The notes under the pieces were generated by a model. That model saw nothing but the letters and a program-made list of their open reading frames with translations, was not told the origin of the DNA and searched no databases. 64,000 bases of DNA from Bacteroides gallinarum DSM 18171 = JCM 13658. GTDB lineage: Bacteria; Bacteroidota; Bacteroidia; Bacteroidales; Bacteroidaceae. How positions within the stretch are numbered: the stretch's first letter is position 1; each line of letters begins with the position of its first letter. The DNA is taken from positions 50,931 to 114,930 of the forward strand of contig NZ_KB894127.1 of assembly GCF_000374365.1 (NCBI RefSeq), given 5' to 3'. Made by a program: the position numbers and the translations under genes. This document shows, piece after piece, positions 51,812 to 61,132 of this stretch.

Positions 51812-53095
51812 TTAGAAAGAGTATTGTACCAGCAGGTTCATGCGGTTGGCATGGTTGGTGGAGTTGTCGAAGTTCGTGCGCCAGCCACGCAGGTATTCCG
51901 CACCTACCTGCATGTTGGGGGTGACGTTCCAGAACAGGTTGGCTACGAAGTACTGCCCGTAGCGGTAGGTGTCCGGTTCGCCGGCGGGGTAGCCGTTGTC
52001 GGAGTAAAGGCGCGACATGCTGTAAGTGCTCGACAGGAACACCTTCGGGCTGACGTTGTATTGCAGTCCGGCATACCAGCCCAGCATGGGCAGCGCTTGC
52101 ATCTTGCCGTCTTTCTCGGGGTTGGGAACGATGTCTACGTTCAGGTTGCTGATGTCGTTCAGGTATTGCCCTATGCCCTTTCCGTAGGTGGCCTGCCCGA
52201 ATACCTGCCATTGCTTGCCCAGGTTGAAGGTGGTGGATGCCTGTACGCCGAAGCCGGTAACGGCATGTGCCTTATCGCTCTGCGTGCTTGTGTACGTCAT
52301 GCTGCGGATGAGTCCGCCCACGCGTACATGGCTTTTATCGTTCCAGCCGTACTGGGCGTAGGCGGTGAAGTCCGGCATGCGTTGCTGTGCGATGCTGAGC
52401 CCGCCATTGGTAGTGCCGTCTACGGAGGGCATTTCTACGGAGGCGTTGAAGCGGAAATTCTTCAGCCCTTTATAGGTGTATGCCAGTTGGGTGGCACGGT
52501 AGAAGGTGGCTCCGTTGGGTCCCTGGAAGTCGATAGTGGAAGGCAGTGCGCCCAGGTCCATGAAACCGCCGTAAGTGTAGCCCACCGTTACGTTGCGGAA
52601 GGCGATGTAGGCGTTGCGCAACTGGAAACCTTTGTTGGAGCCGTTGCGGAAGTTGCCGGCGGTGTAAACGACGAAGTCGCCCAGGAGCTTGGTGCGGCCT
52701 ACCAGTTTCAGGAAAATGGTGGATGTGCTGGCATCCATTTGGAATTGGTTCTTGATTTTTCCTCCGTTGGGGATGTAGGCGGGGATAAAGTCGATGTTGT
52801 CTACGATGCCGCCGAAGTCATACTCCGCCGTGGCGCGTACATAGCCGCCGATGCCCAGGGCGAACTTGCCTTTCCTATCCAGCAGCAGGAAGCGGGGCGC
52901 CTGCGGCTCGTGGATATGCGGCAGTTGCGACTCGTTCATGATGCGGATAATCTCGTCGCCCGCCTTGTCTATGGTAACCAGCACGACGCTTTGGGAGGAC
53001 TCGTCTTGGATAATCACTTTTTTCTGCGCGTGGGCTGTAAGCGTGGACAGCCCTGCACCGCACAGCAGAATCATTGCTTTTAAGATTGTTTTCAT
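51812..53095 (-). CDS. DcaP-like porin
   Basis: This 427-residue outer-membrane protein has a signal peptide ending LTAHAQ. After a polar stretch with a conserved DRKGKFALGIGGYVRATAEYD opening, it has a chain of barrel strands ending NLLVQYSF. This is the layout of DcaP-type trimeric porins, which in other bacteria pass dicarboxylic acids. There is no other gene in the transcript. It is convergent with the FadL-like gene, and the shared gap holds the terminator of the latter. Confidence 0.78.
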   Translation of the reverse strand: MKTILKAMILLCGAGLSTLTAHAQKKVIIQDESSQSVVLVTIDKAGDEIIRIMNESQLPHIHEPQAPRFLLLDRKGKFALGIGGYVRATAEYDFGGIVDNIDFIPAYIPNGGKIKNQFQMDASTSTIFLKLVGRTKLLGDFVVYTAGNFRNGSNKGFQLRNAYIAFRNVTVGYTYGGFMDLGALPSTIDFQGPNGATFYRATQLAYTYKGLKNFRFNASVEMPSVDGTTNGGLSIAQQRMPDFTAYAQYGWNDKSHVRVGGLIRSMTYTSTQSDKAHAVTGFGVQASTTFNLGKQWQVFGQATYGKGIGQYLNDISNLNVDIVPNPEKDGKMQALPMLGWYAGLQYNVSPKVFLSSTYSMSRLYSDNGYPAGEPDTYRYGQYFVANLFWNVTPNMQVGAEYLRGWRTNFDNSTNHANRMNLLVQYSF

Positions 53096-53146
53096 TTAAG
53101 TTAGGTTTTGGTGAATGTGCTTTCAACAACTAAAATCCGAAATGGT

Positions 53147-53178
53147 TTTGTTCTCAGCGAAAGAAAGCGTATCTTTGC
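53147..53178 (+). promoter_or_regulatory. Promoter for the queuosine genes
   Basis: TTTG (53147-53150), 20 bp, then TATCTTTG (53171-53178). It is a full consensus match. It gives a leader of about 90 bases that contains the riboswitch candidate. Confidence 0.85.
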
Positions 53179-53240
53179 GCCCGGTTTAACTATGGTGAAA
53201 CCGTTAACTTAAAAATATGTATGATGCCGTGAATAGCGGC

Positions 53241-53275
53241 CGTGTATTCTAGAACACCACGTAAAAAACAGGAGT
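53241..53275 (+). promoter_or_regulatory. Candidate preQ1-I riboswitch
   Basis: Stem CGTG (53241-53244) pairs with CACG (53258-53261). The 13-base loop between contains TTCTAGAACAC, close to the loop of known class I preQ1 aptamers. An A-rich tail TAAAAAACAGGAG follows, as in that class. TTCT (53247-53250) can pair with AGGA (53270-53273), part of the ribosome-binding site, forming the H-type pseudoknot that would hide the start at 53276. The gene behind it imports a queuosine precursor, a known target of this riboswitch class. The stem is one pair shorter than usual. Confidence 0.6.
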
Positions 53276-53956
53276 ATGAAGCAGAAAGTATCCGTACCTT
53301 TTATGCTGCTGGGCATTTTGTTCAATGTCTGCCTGATAGCAGCCAATCTTCTCGAAACGAAAGTTATCCAGGTTTTCGGCATAACCGTCACTGCCGGGCT
53401 GTTAGTGTTTCCCGTATCTTATATTATCAACGACTGCATCGCCGAGGTGTGGGGCTTTCGCAAGGCGCGCCTGATTATATGGAGCGGCTTTGCCATGAAT
53501 TTCTTCGTTGTGATGCTGGGGCTGGTTGCCGTGGCGTTGCCTGCCGCTCCTTTCTGGGAGGGGGCGCCTCATTTCAATTTCGTTTTCGGCATGGCGCCGC
53601 GTATCGTCGTTGCAAGCTTGTCTGCCTTTCTGGTGGGTTCGTTCCTGAATGCTTATGTCATGAGCCGCATGAAGGTGGCGAGTGGCGGGCGTCATTTCTC
53701 CGTGCGTGCCATATGGTCTACGGTGGTGGGCGAAACCGCCGATTCGCTGATATTTTTCCCGGTTGCCTTCGGGGGTGTTATCGCATGGCGGGAGCTGCTG
53801 GCGATGATGTGTATCCAGATTGTGCTGAAATCTTTGTACGAGGTGATAATCCTCCCGGTGACAATCCGTGTAGTGAAGGCTATCAAGCGGATAGACGGCA
53901 GCGATGTTTACGACGAGGGTATCTCTTATAAGGTATGGAAGATTACCGACCTTTAA
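53276..53956 (+). CDS. Queuosine precursor transporter (YhhQ-like)
   Basis: This 226-residue inner-membrane protein of the VUT/YhhQ family has about six hydrophobic segments. It shows NVCLIAANLLETKVIQVFG, VFPVSYIINDCIAEVWGFRK and AIWSTVVGETADSLIFFPVA, which are typical of COG1738. The family imports preQ0 or preQ1 for queuosine in tRNA. The start has a strong GGAG five bases before the ATG, unusual for Bacteroides and part of the riboswitch candidate. queC follows 67 bp later. Confidence 0.93.
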   Translation: MKQKVSVPFMLLGILFNVCLIAANLLETKVIQVFGITVTAGLLVFPVSYIINDCIAEVWGFRKARLIIWSGFAMNFFVVMLGLVAVALPAAPFWEGAPHFNFVFGMAPRIVVASLSAFLVGSFLNAYVMSRMKVASGGRHFSVRAIWSTVVGETADSLIFFPVAFGGVIAWRELLAMMCIQIVLKSLYEVIILPVTIRVVKAIKRIDGSDVYDEGISYKVWKITDL

Positions 53957-54023
53957 TGTTTCCGTCTCTCCCTATACATTATATATATACACATCTGAAA
54001 TCATAATTCTAAAATCATAACTG

Positions 54024-54707
54024 ATGTCAAATAAAAAATCAGCCTTAGTCGTATTCAGCGGTGGGCAGGATTCGACAACTTGCCTGTTTTGGGCAAAGCG
54101 TGAGTTCGAGAAAGTATATGCATTGAGTTTTCTGTACGGGCAGAAGCACCGGAAGGAGGTAGACCTGGCGCGGGAGATAGCGCGTAAGGCGGAGGTGGAG
54201 TTCGAGGCAATGGATGTTTCTTTCATCGGCAAGCTGGGGCGTAACGCGCTGACGGACGACGGTATCGTAATGGATAGCGATAAGCCGGCGGATAGTTTTC
54301 CAAATACTTTTGTGCCGGGGCGTAACTTGTTCTTCCTCAGTATCGCCGCCGTCTATGCCCGCGAGAAGGGTATCAGCCACATCGTAACGGGCGTGTCGCA
54401 GACGGATTTCAGCGGCTACCCCGACTGTCGGGATGCTTTTATCAAATCGCTGAACGTAACCCTGAACCTCGCTATGGACGAGCAGTTCGTGCTCCACACC
54501 CCGCTGATGTGGATAGATAAGGCGGAAACCTGGGCGTTGGCGGATGAGTTGGGGGTGCTCGACCTAATCCGTAACGAAACGCTTACTTGTTATAACGGTA
54601 TTCCCGGCGACGGATGCGGGCATTGCCCGGCATGCAAGCTGCGCAGGGAGGGGCTGGAGAGGTATTTGGGGGAGAAAGGCGGGTTCAACACAGAGTTTTC
54701 TCTTTAG
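54024..54707 (+). CDS. queC: 7-cyano-7-deazaguanine (preQ0) synthase
   Basis: This enzyme converts 7-carboxy-7-deazaguanine to preQ0 with ATP and ammonia. The 227-residue protein has the PP-loop [10 protein letters not shown] at residues 11-20 and [13 protein letters not shown]. The zinc-binding cysteines near the C-terminus include CGHCPAC at 198-204. The last 10 residues ([10 protein letters not shown]) come from the first unit of a 49-bp repeat that fills the following gap, so the natural end of the protein was overwritten or extended by the repeat. It belongs with the transporter before it and queF after it. Confidence 0.95.
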   Translation: MSNKKSALVVFSGGQDSTTCLFWAKREFEKVYALSFLYGQKHRKEVDLAREIARKAEVEFEAMDVSFIGKLGRNALTDDGIVMDSDKPADSFPNTFVPGRNLFFLSIAAVYAREKGISHIVTGVSQTDFSGYPDCRDAFIKSLNVTLNLAMDEQFVLHTPLMWIDKAETWALADELGVLDLIRNETLTCYNGIPGDGCGHCPACKLRREGLERYLGEKGGFNTEFSL

Positions 54708-55160
54708 GAGGATAAAAGCGGGTTCAACACGGAGAACACAGAGTTTTTTTTCTTTGGGGGAGAAAGGCGGGTTCAACACGGAGGACACGGAGTTTTTCTC
54801 TTTGGGAGGATAAAGGCGGGTTCAACACGGAGAACACAGAGTTTTTCTCTTTGGGAGGATAAAAGCGGGTTTAACACGGAGGATACAGAGTTTTTCTCTT
54901 TGGGGGATAAAGGCAGGTTCAACACAGAGGACACAGAGTTTTTCTCTTTAGGAGGAGAAAGGCGGGTTCAACACAGAGAACACAGAGTTTTTTTTCTTTG
55001 GGAGGATAAAAACTGGTTCAACACGGAGAACACAGAGTTTTTCTCTTTAGGAGGATAAAAACTGGTTCAACACAGAGGACACAGAGCTTTTTTTCTTTAG
55101 GAGACAAAAACGGGTTCATTACGGAAGTTCTACGGAGATTCTTTTCTTTGGTGATTTTGC
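54681..55160 (+). repeat. Ten 49-bp tandem repeats between queC and queF
   Basis: Units begin at 54681, 54720, 54769, 54818, 54867, 54915, 54964, 55014, 55063 and 55112. Each starts GGGTTCAACACGGAGAACAC or a close variant, then AGAGTTTTTCTCTTTGGGAG and AGGATAAAGGC. The first unit is shortened by 10 bp and codes the end of QueC. The last is degenerate. Minus-strand frames through the repeats are open but not protein-like. Confidence 0.92.
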
Positions 55161-55201
55161 AGAGGTTGTGAATAGGAGAGGATTTGAGTTTCTGAGAAAA
55201 A

Positions 55202-55260
55202 AGAAAAAAACTCTGTGTCCTCTGTGTTGAAAGAAAAAACTCCGTATCCTCTATGGTGAA
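55202..55260 (-). repeat. Two inverted partial copies of the 49-bp repeat
   Basis: AACTCTGTGTCCTCTGTGTT (at about 55209-55228) and ACTCCGTATCCTCTATGGTG (at about 55239-55258) are the reverse complement of the core of the tandem units. With the direct copies they allow a very large hairpin in the queC-queF transcript. They end 29 bp before queF. Confidence 0.8.
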
Positions 55261-55288
55261 AACAAATAATATATAAACCAATACCGAT

Positions 55289-55744
55289 ATGACTGAATTA
55301 AAAGACCAACTTTCCTTATTAGGAAGAAAGACGGAGTATAAGCAGGATTATGCTCCCGAAGTACTGGAGGCGTTCGACAACAAGCATCCCGGTAATGATT
55401 ACTGGGTGCGCTTCAATTGTCCGGAGTTTACTAGTCTTTGCCCTATCACGGGGCAACCGGATTTTGCCGAAATCCGCATCTGTTACATTCCCGATGTGAA
55501 AATGGTGGAGAGCAAGAGTTTGAAGCTTTATCTTTTCAGCTTCCGTAACCACGGCGCGTTTCATGAGGACTGCGTAAACATCATAATGAAAGACCTTATC
55601 AGCCTGATGAATCCCAAGTATATCGAGGTAACGGGGATTTTTGCTCCGCGCGGCGGTATCTCTATCTATCCTTATGCAAACTACGGTCGTCCCGGAACGA
55701 AATACGAGCGTATGGCGGAACACCGGCTGATGAACCGCGAATAG
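55289..55744 (+). CDS. queF: preQ0 reductase
   Basis: This enzyme reduces preQ0 to preQ1 with NADPH, the last step before tRNA insertion. The 151-residue protein is the short, YkvM-type form. It has [19 protein letters not shown] with the catalytic Cys, [20 protein letters not shown] as the QueF signature and the substrate His and Glu. Promoter elements are not seen close to it, so it depends on read-through from queC across the repeats, or on a promoter I could not find. Confidence 0.96.
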   Translation: MTELKDQLSLLGRKTEYKQDYAPEVLEAFDNKHPGNDYWVRFNCPEFTSLCPITGQPDFAEIRICYIPDVKMVESKSLKLYLFSFRNHGAFHEDCVNIIMKDLISLMNPKYIEVTGIFAPRGGISIYPYANYGRPGTKYERMAEHRLMNRE

Positions 55745-55766
55745 GCTGTGCCGGTACGGGGACGAT

Positions 55767-55800
55767 AAAAAAAATAGCGCCTTTTCACAAAGACGCTATT
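55767..55800 (-). terminator. Terminator between queF and enolase
   Basis: AATAGCG (55773-55779) pairs with CGCTATT (55794-55800), with a further short CTTT and AAAG pair inside. On the minus strand it is followed by a T-run (the A-run at 55767-55774), so it suits eno; in the other direction the T-run is broken (CCTTTCTTTTT). Confidence 0.75.
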
Positions 55801-55833
55801 CCTTTCTTTTTATGACTTATTCACTACAAAGAT

Positions 55834-57147
<1,314 letters not shown>

Positions 57148-57155
57148 TCAATCAT

Positions 57156-57497
57156 TTAGTTTAAAGAGAATTTTTCCAAATGTTCCAGTCTGTTTATTTC
57201 ATTTTCGTCTATGAGTGAGAAATCTACCAGCCGTTTCAGTTCTGTCAGCTCTTCCGGGTGGAGCGCACAGTAAAAGCCCTGCACGGGCATGCGGAGGAAT
57301 ATCTTCCGGCTGTTCCTTATATGCCGGTTTTGTGCCTGGTAATAGGGTCCGTCGATAGAGTTGATGTACCGGCAGAAATGCCGGAACTCGTCCTCGGTGA
57401 ACCTGAAGAACAAATTTCCGAATTCCAGGTGATAGGTATTGCACTCCGTGCAGAACGAAATAAAACCGTTTGTCGTTTGTTTCAATAGACTGTCCAT
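57156..57497 (-). CDS. Small hypothetical protein upstream of enolase
   Basis: I do not recognise this 113-residue cytoplasmic protein with certainty; the pattern FCTECNTYHLEFGNLFFRFT and EFRHFCRYINSID recalls a small Bacteroidetes family of unknown function (possibly DUF6686). Two cysteines (C-x-x-C) near residue 16 could bind a metal. The start at 57497 (MDSLLKQTTNGFIS) is chosen because the longer frame begins in a region with unlikely residues. It is 14 bp upstream of eno. Confidence 0.7.
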   Translation of the reverse strand: MDSLLKQTTNGFISFCTECNTYHLEFGNLFFRFTEDEFRHFCRYINSIDGPYYQAQNRHIRNSRKIFLRMPVQGFYCALHPEELTELKRLVDFSLIDENEINRLEHLEKFSLN

Positions 57498-57652
57498 AGC
57501 TTTATTTTTGGTTGCTGCAAATGTCGTGCAAAACGGGCTTTTTATCAATACCTACAAATGGTGGTATTTACCGGGTGCGGACATCATTATTGGGTAGGCC
57601 GCCGTTACTTTTTCTATGTATAATGTGAATTTCTTTAAAGATAAATGCCTAA

Positions 57653-57670
57653 GTGTAATATAGATTACAC
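57653..57670. promoter_or_regulatory. Crp/Fnr-type operator before nrfH
   Basis: GTGTAATATAGATTACAC is a perfect inverted repeat, 7 + 4 + 7. Its centre (57661.5) lies about 43 bp before the likely transcription start, which is where class II activators of the Crp/Fnr family bind. A Crp/Fnr-family gene stands at the far end of the same operon. Confidence 0.75.
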
Positions 57671-57690
57671 TTTCTTTCGTACCAACCCTT

Positions 57691-57698
57691 TATTTTTG
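57691..57698 (+). promoter_or_regulatory. -7 element of the nrf operon
   Basis: TATTTTTG matches TAnnTTTG, 19 bp before the nrfH ATG. There is no TTTG at -33; the operator occupies about 57653-57670 instead, as expected for an activator-dependent promoter. Confidence 0.7.
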
Positions 57699-57716
57699 TG
57701 AAAAATACTTGTTCCT

Positions 57717-58307
57717 ATGGCGAAGTTATCTATCATAAGAAAACTGTTCCCTTCCTACAAACGGAAAGTGGCGGCACTCGTGGTATGCGGTGTCCTCGTG
57801 GGCGGAGGAGGTTTGTTTCTGTATCTTCTCCGGGCGCACACTTACCTGGGCGACGACCCTGCCGCCTGTGTAAACTGTCATATCATGGCGCCGTATTATG
57901 CTACCTGGTTCCATAGCTCCCATAGCAGGGATGCTACCTGTAATGACTGCCATGTTCCCCACGAGAATGCGGTTAAGAAGTGGACGTTCAAGGGAATGGA
58001 CGGAATGAAGCATGTGGGGGCTTTTCTCACCAAAAGCGAGCCGCAGGTAATCCGGGCTGAAAATGCCAGCTCGCAGGTCATTATGAATAACTGTATCCGC
58101 TGCCATACGCAACTGACGAGTGAGTTTGCGGATGCCGGCAAGATAGATTATATGATGACTCTTACGGGCAACGGCAAGGCGTGCTGGGACTGCCACCGGG
58201 ATGTGCCGCACGGCGGAAAGAACAGCCTTTCGGCCACACCGGGGGCGCTCGTGCCTTATCCGGATTCTCCCGTACCGGAGTGGCTTCGGGAACTGATAAA
58301 GAAATAA
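57717..58307 (+). CDS. nrfH: Cytochrome c nitrite reductase small subunit
   Basis: This is the membrane-anchored tetraheme quinol oxidase that feeds electrons to NrfA. The 196-residue protein has one N-terminal membrane helix (residues 18-38) and then four heme-binding CxxCH motifs: CVNCH 51-55, CNDCH 75-79, CIRCH 126-130 and CWDCH 156-160. It belongs to the NapC/NirT/NrfH family. It opens the operon nrfH-nrfA-resB-ccsA-porin and lies 19 bp after a -7 element with an operator before it. Confidence 0.97.
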   Translation: MAKLSIIRKLFPSYKRKVAALVVCGVLVGGGGLFLYLLRAHTYLGDDPAACVNCHIMAPYYATWFHSSHSRDATCNDCHVPHENAVKKWTFKGMDGMKHVGAFLTKSEPQVIRAENASSQVIMNNCIRCHTQLTSEFADAGKIDYMMTLTGNGKACWDCHRDVPHGGKNSLSATPGALVPYPDSPVPEWLRELIKK

Positions 58308-58328
58308 TAACAATAAATCTTCATAGAT

Positions 58329-59810
58329 ATGGAAAAGAGATTGAAATCATGGCAAGGGTGGCTGTTGTTCGGCGGTTCGATGGTCGTTGTGTTTGTCCTG
58401 GGCTTATGCGTGTCCGCTTTAATGGAACGCAGGGCGGAACTGGCAAGCGTGTTCAATAACCGCAAGACGGTGATTGAAGGTATAGAGGCGCGGAATGAGG
58501 TTTTCAAGAGCGATTTCCCCCGCGAATACCAAACCTGGACGGAAACCGCCAAGACCGACTTCAAGAGTGAGTTCAACGGAAATATAGCGGTGGATGTGCT
58601 GGAGCAGCGCCCGGAAATGGTGGTGCTGTGGGCAGGATATGCTTTCTCGAAAGATTATTCTACACCCCGCGGGCATATGCATGCTATCGAGGATATAACG
58701 GCGAGCCTGCGTACCGGTGCTCCCGCTACGGATACCGACGGCCCGCAACCTTCTACCTGCTGGACTTGCAAGAGCCCGGATGTGCCGCGTATGATGCAGG
58801 CTGTCGGGGTAGATGCGTTCTATAATAATAAGTGGGGCGCTATGGGCTCCGAAATCGTAAATCCTATCGGTTGCGCCGACTGCCATGAGCCGGAGAATAT
58901 GAACCTGCATATCAGCCGTCCGGCATTGGTAGAGGCTTTCCAGCGCCGGGGAAAGGATATTACCCAGGCTACTCCGCAGGAGATGCGTTCACTGGTGTGT
59001 GCGCAGTGCCATGTGGAGTATTACTTCAAGGGCGACGGCAAGTACCTTACTTTTCCGTGGGATAAGGGTTTCACGGTGGAAGATATGGAGGCTTACTACG
59101 ATGAGGCGGGCTTTTACGATTATATTCACAAGTTGAGCCGTACCCCGATACTGAAGGCGCAGCATCCCGACTTCGAGATTGCGCAAATGGGTATCCACGG
59201 GCAACGCGGCGTGTCGTGTGCGGACTGCCATATGCCGTACAAGAGCGAGGGCGGTGTGAAGTTCAGCGACCACCATGTGCAGAGCCCGTTGGCAATGATA
59301 GACCGTACCTGCCAGACCTGCCACCGCGAGAGCGAGGAGACTTTGCGCAACAATGTGTACGAGCGCCAGCACAAGGCGAACGAAATACGCAACCGCCTCG
59401 AAGCCGAACTGGCTAAGGCGCATATCGAAGCGAAATTTGCATGGGACAAGGGAGCTACGGACGCCCAGATGAAGGATGTACTGGCATTGATTCGCCAGGC
59501 ACAGTGGCGCTGGGACTATGGTGTCGCATCTCATGGAGGCGCTTTCCATGCCCCGCAGGAAATACAGAGGGTACTGTCGCATGGGCTGGACAAGGCATTG
59601 CAGGCGCGTTTGGCTATCTCCAAGGTATTGGCTAAGAACGGCTTCACGGGCGATGTGCCTATGCCGGATATTTCTACAAAAGAGAAAGCGCAGCAGTACA
59701 TCGGTTTGGATATGGATGCCGACAGGGCAGCGAAGGAGAAGTTCTTAAAGACTACCGTACCGGCTTGGCTGGAAAAGGCGAAGGCTAACGGCCGCCTGGC
59801 ACAGAAGTAA
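58329..59810 (+). CDS. nrfA: Ammonia-forming cytochrome c nitrite reductase
   Basis: This periplasmic enzyme reduces nitrite to ammonium with six electrons. The 493-residue protein has an N-terminal signal-anchor (residues 11-30) and five heme sites: the catalytic CWTCK at 144-148, then CADCH 182-186, CAQCH 224-228, CADCH 297-301 and CQTCH 328-332. Lys replacing His in the first motif is the mark of NrfA. The later His residue in VASHGGAFHAP is in the place of a distant heme ligand. It lies 21 bp after nrfH. Confidence 0.97.
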   Translation: MEKRLKSWQGWLLFGGSMVVVFVLGLCVSALMERRAELASVFNNRKTVIEGIEARNEVFKSDFPREYQTWTETAKTDFKSEFNGNIAVDVLEQRPEMVVLWAGYAFSKDYSTPRGHMHAIEDITASLRTGAPATDTDGPQPSTCWTCKSPDVPRMMQAVGVDAFYNNKWGAMGSEIVNPIGCADCHEPENMNLHISRPALVEAFQRRGKDITQATPQEMRSLVCAQCHVEYYFKGDGKYLTFPWDKGFTVEDMEAYYDEAGFYDYIHKLSRTPILKAQHPDFEIAQMGIHGQRGVSCADCHMPYKSEGGVKFSDHHVQSPLAMIDRTCQTCHRESEETLRNNVYERQHKANEIRNRLEAELAKAHIEAKFAWDKGATDAQMKDVLALIRQAQWRWDYGVASHGGAFHAPQEIQRVLSHGLDKALQARLAISKVLAKNGFTGDVPMPDISTKEKAQQYIGLDMDADRAAKEKFLKTTVPAWLEKAKANGRLAQK

Positions 59811-59857
59811 AAGAGGTGTAACGGAAGAATGGCGGCAGCGGTAAGGGCTGTAGCCGA

Positions 59858-61132
59858 ATGATTGTTCGTAAGATGTGGAAAAAAACGTGGGGATATAAGG
59901 AAGGCTTGGCATGCGGAGCCGGACTGTTTGCCACAGGGCTGCTGTTGCAGGGAACTGTGGGGGATGTCCGGTGGGGCTTGTTTGCCTGGCCGGTCAACAT
60001 AATCGTACTGGTAGCATATCTGCTCTTGCTGGCGGTGCTGTACGGATTGCGCAAGAGGGTTTATTGTTTCGAATGGCTCACGCATTATACCGCAGCGGTT
60101 TCTTCCCTTGTCTGTGTGGCGGTTATTACGGTGGTAATGGGATTGGTGCGTCAAGTACCCGCCACACAGCCGTCTGCCGATTGGATAGGGCTTTCTAAGA
60201 TGCTTTCGTTTTGGCCGTTCGTATTGCTTTATGTCTGGCTGGTTACGGTGCTCGGACTGACTATTCTCCGCGCCGGTTTCCCCTTCCGGCTGCGGAAGAT
60301 ACCTTTCCTGCTGAACCATGCGGGGCTGTTCATCGCTCTGCTGACTGCCACATTGGGCAATGCCGATTTGCAGCGTTTGAAGATGATTACCCGTATAGGC
60401 AAGACCGAGTGGCGTGCCACGGACGAAAACGGCAGGCTGTCGGAACTTCCGCTGGCTATCGAGCTGCAAGGCTTCACTATCGACGAATATCCTCCGAAAC
60501 TGATGCTGATTGACAATGAAACGGGGAGGGCGCTCCCTGCCGGTACGCCGGAGCATCTGCTTCTGGAAGACGGGGTAACGGAGGGACGGTTGCCGGGTTG
60601 GGACATCGAGGTGCTCAACTCTATTCCTATGGCGGCTTCCGTAACCACGGAAGATACCTTGAAGTTTACGGAATTCCATTCGATGGGTGCTACCTATGCC
60701 GTCTACCTGAAAGCAACGGATACCGGAAACGGGCAGTCCAGGGAAGGCTGGGTGAGTTGCGGCAGTTTTATGTTCCCTTACAAAGCGTTGCGCCTGAACG
60801 GTGAAGTAAGCCTTATCATGCCCGAGAGGGAGCCGCAGCGGTTCGTATCGGCAGTTACGGTGTACACGCAGCAGGGAGAGGTAAGGAACGATACCATTGA
60901 GGTAAATCATCCGCTGAAAGTGGCGGGGTGGAATATCTACCAATTAAGTTATGACGAAACGAAAGGACGCTGGAGCGACGTCAGTGTGTTCGAGCTGGTG
61001 CGCGACCCCTGGCTTCCGTATGTTTATATCGGTATTTTTATGATGATGTCGGGAGCCGTCTGCCTGTTTGTCAATGCGCAGAAAAGGAGGGACGGGTTGT
61101 CCGGCGAAGAAAACGGGGAGGATAGGACATGA
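59858..61132 (+). CDS. Cytochrome c biogenesis protein ResB-like
   Basis: This 424-residue inner-membrane protein has four hydrophobic segments near the N-terminus (starting ACGAGLFATGLLL), one at the C-terminus (YVYIGIFMMMSGAVCLFVNA) and a large periplasmic domain between (residues about 170-390, with the VNHPLKVAGWNIYQLSYD block). This is the ResB/CcsB form, which carries apocytochrome or heme in System II maturation. The ATG at 59858 is used; MWKKTWG at 59873 is a second option. Its last 4 bp overlap the ccsA start. Confidence 0.9.
   Translation: MIVRKMWKKTWGYKEGLACGAGLFATGLLLQGTVGDVRWGLFAWPVNIIVLVAYLLLLAVLYGLRKRVYCFEWLTHYTAAVSSLVCVAVITVVMGLVRQVPATQPSADWIGLSKMLSFWPFVLLYVWLVTVLGLTILRAGFPFRLRKIPFLLNHAGLFIALLTATLGNADLQRLKMITRIGKTEWRATDENGRLSELPLAIELQGFTIDEYPPKLMLIDNETGRALPAGTPEHLLLEDGVTEGRLPGWDIEVLNSIPMAASVTTEDTLKFTEFHSMGATYAVYLKATDTGNGQSREGWVSCGSFMFPYKALRLNGEVSLIMPEREPQRFVSAVTVYTQQGEVRNDTIEVNHPLKVAGWNIYQLSYDETKGRWSDVSVFELVRDPWLPYVYIGIFMMMSGAVCLFVNAQKRRDGLSGEENGEDRT

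Noticed and set aside
51824..53083. 419-codon frame antisense to the porin gene
   Set aside because: It mirrors third-position bias of a clear outer-membrane protein with signal peptide and barrel on the other strand.
54681..55260. CRISPR array
   Set aside because: The 49-bp units follow each other without unique spacers, vary internally and have no cas genes nearby.
55018..55281. Minus-strand small frames in the queC-queF gap
   Set aside because: They are translations of the 49-bp repeats and have no separate start signal or family.
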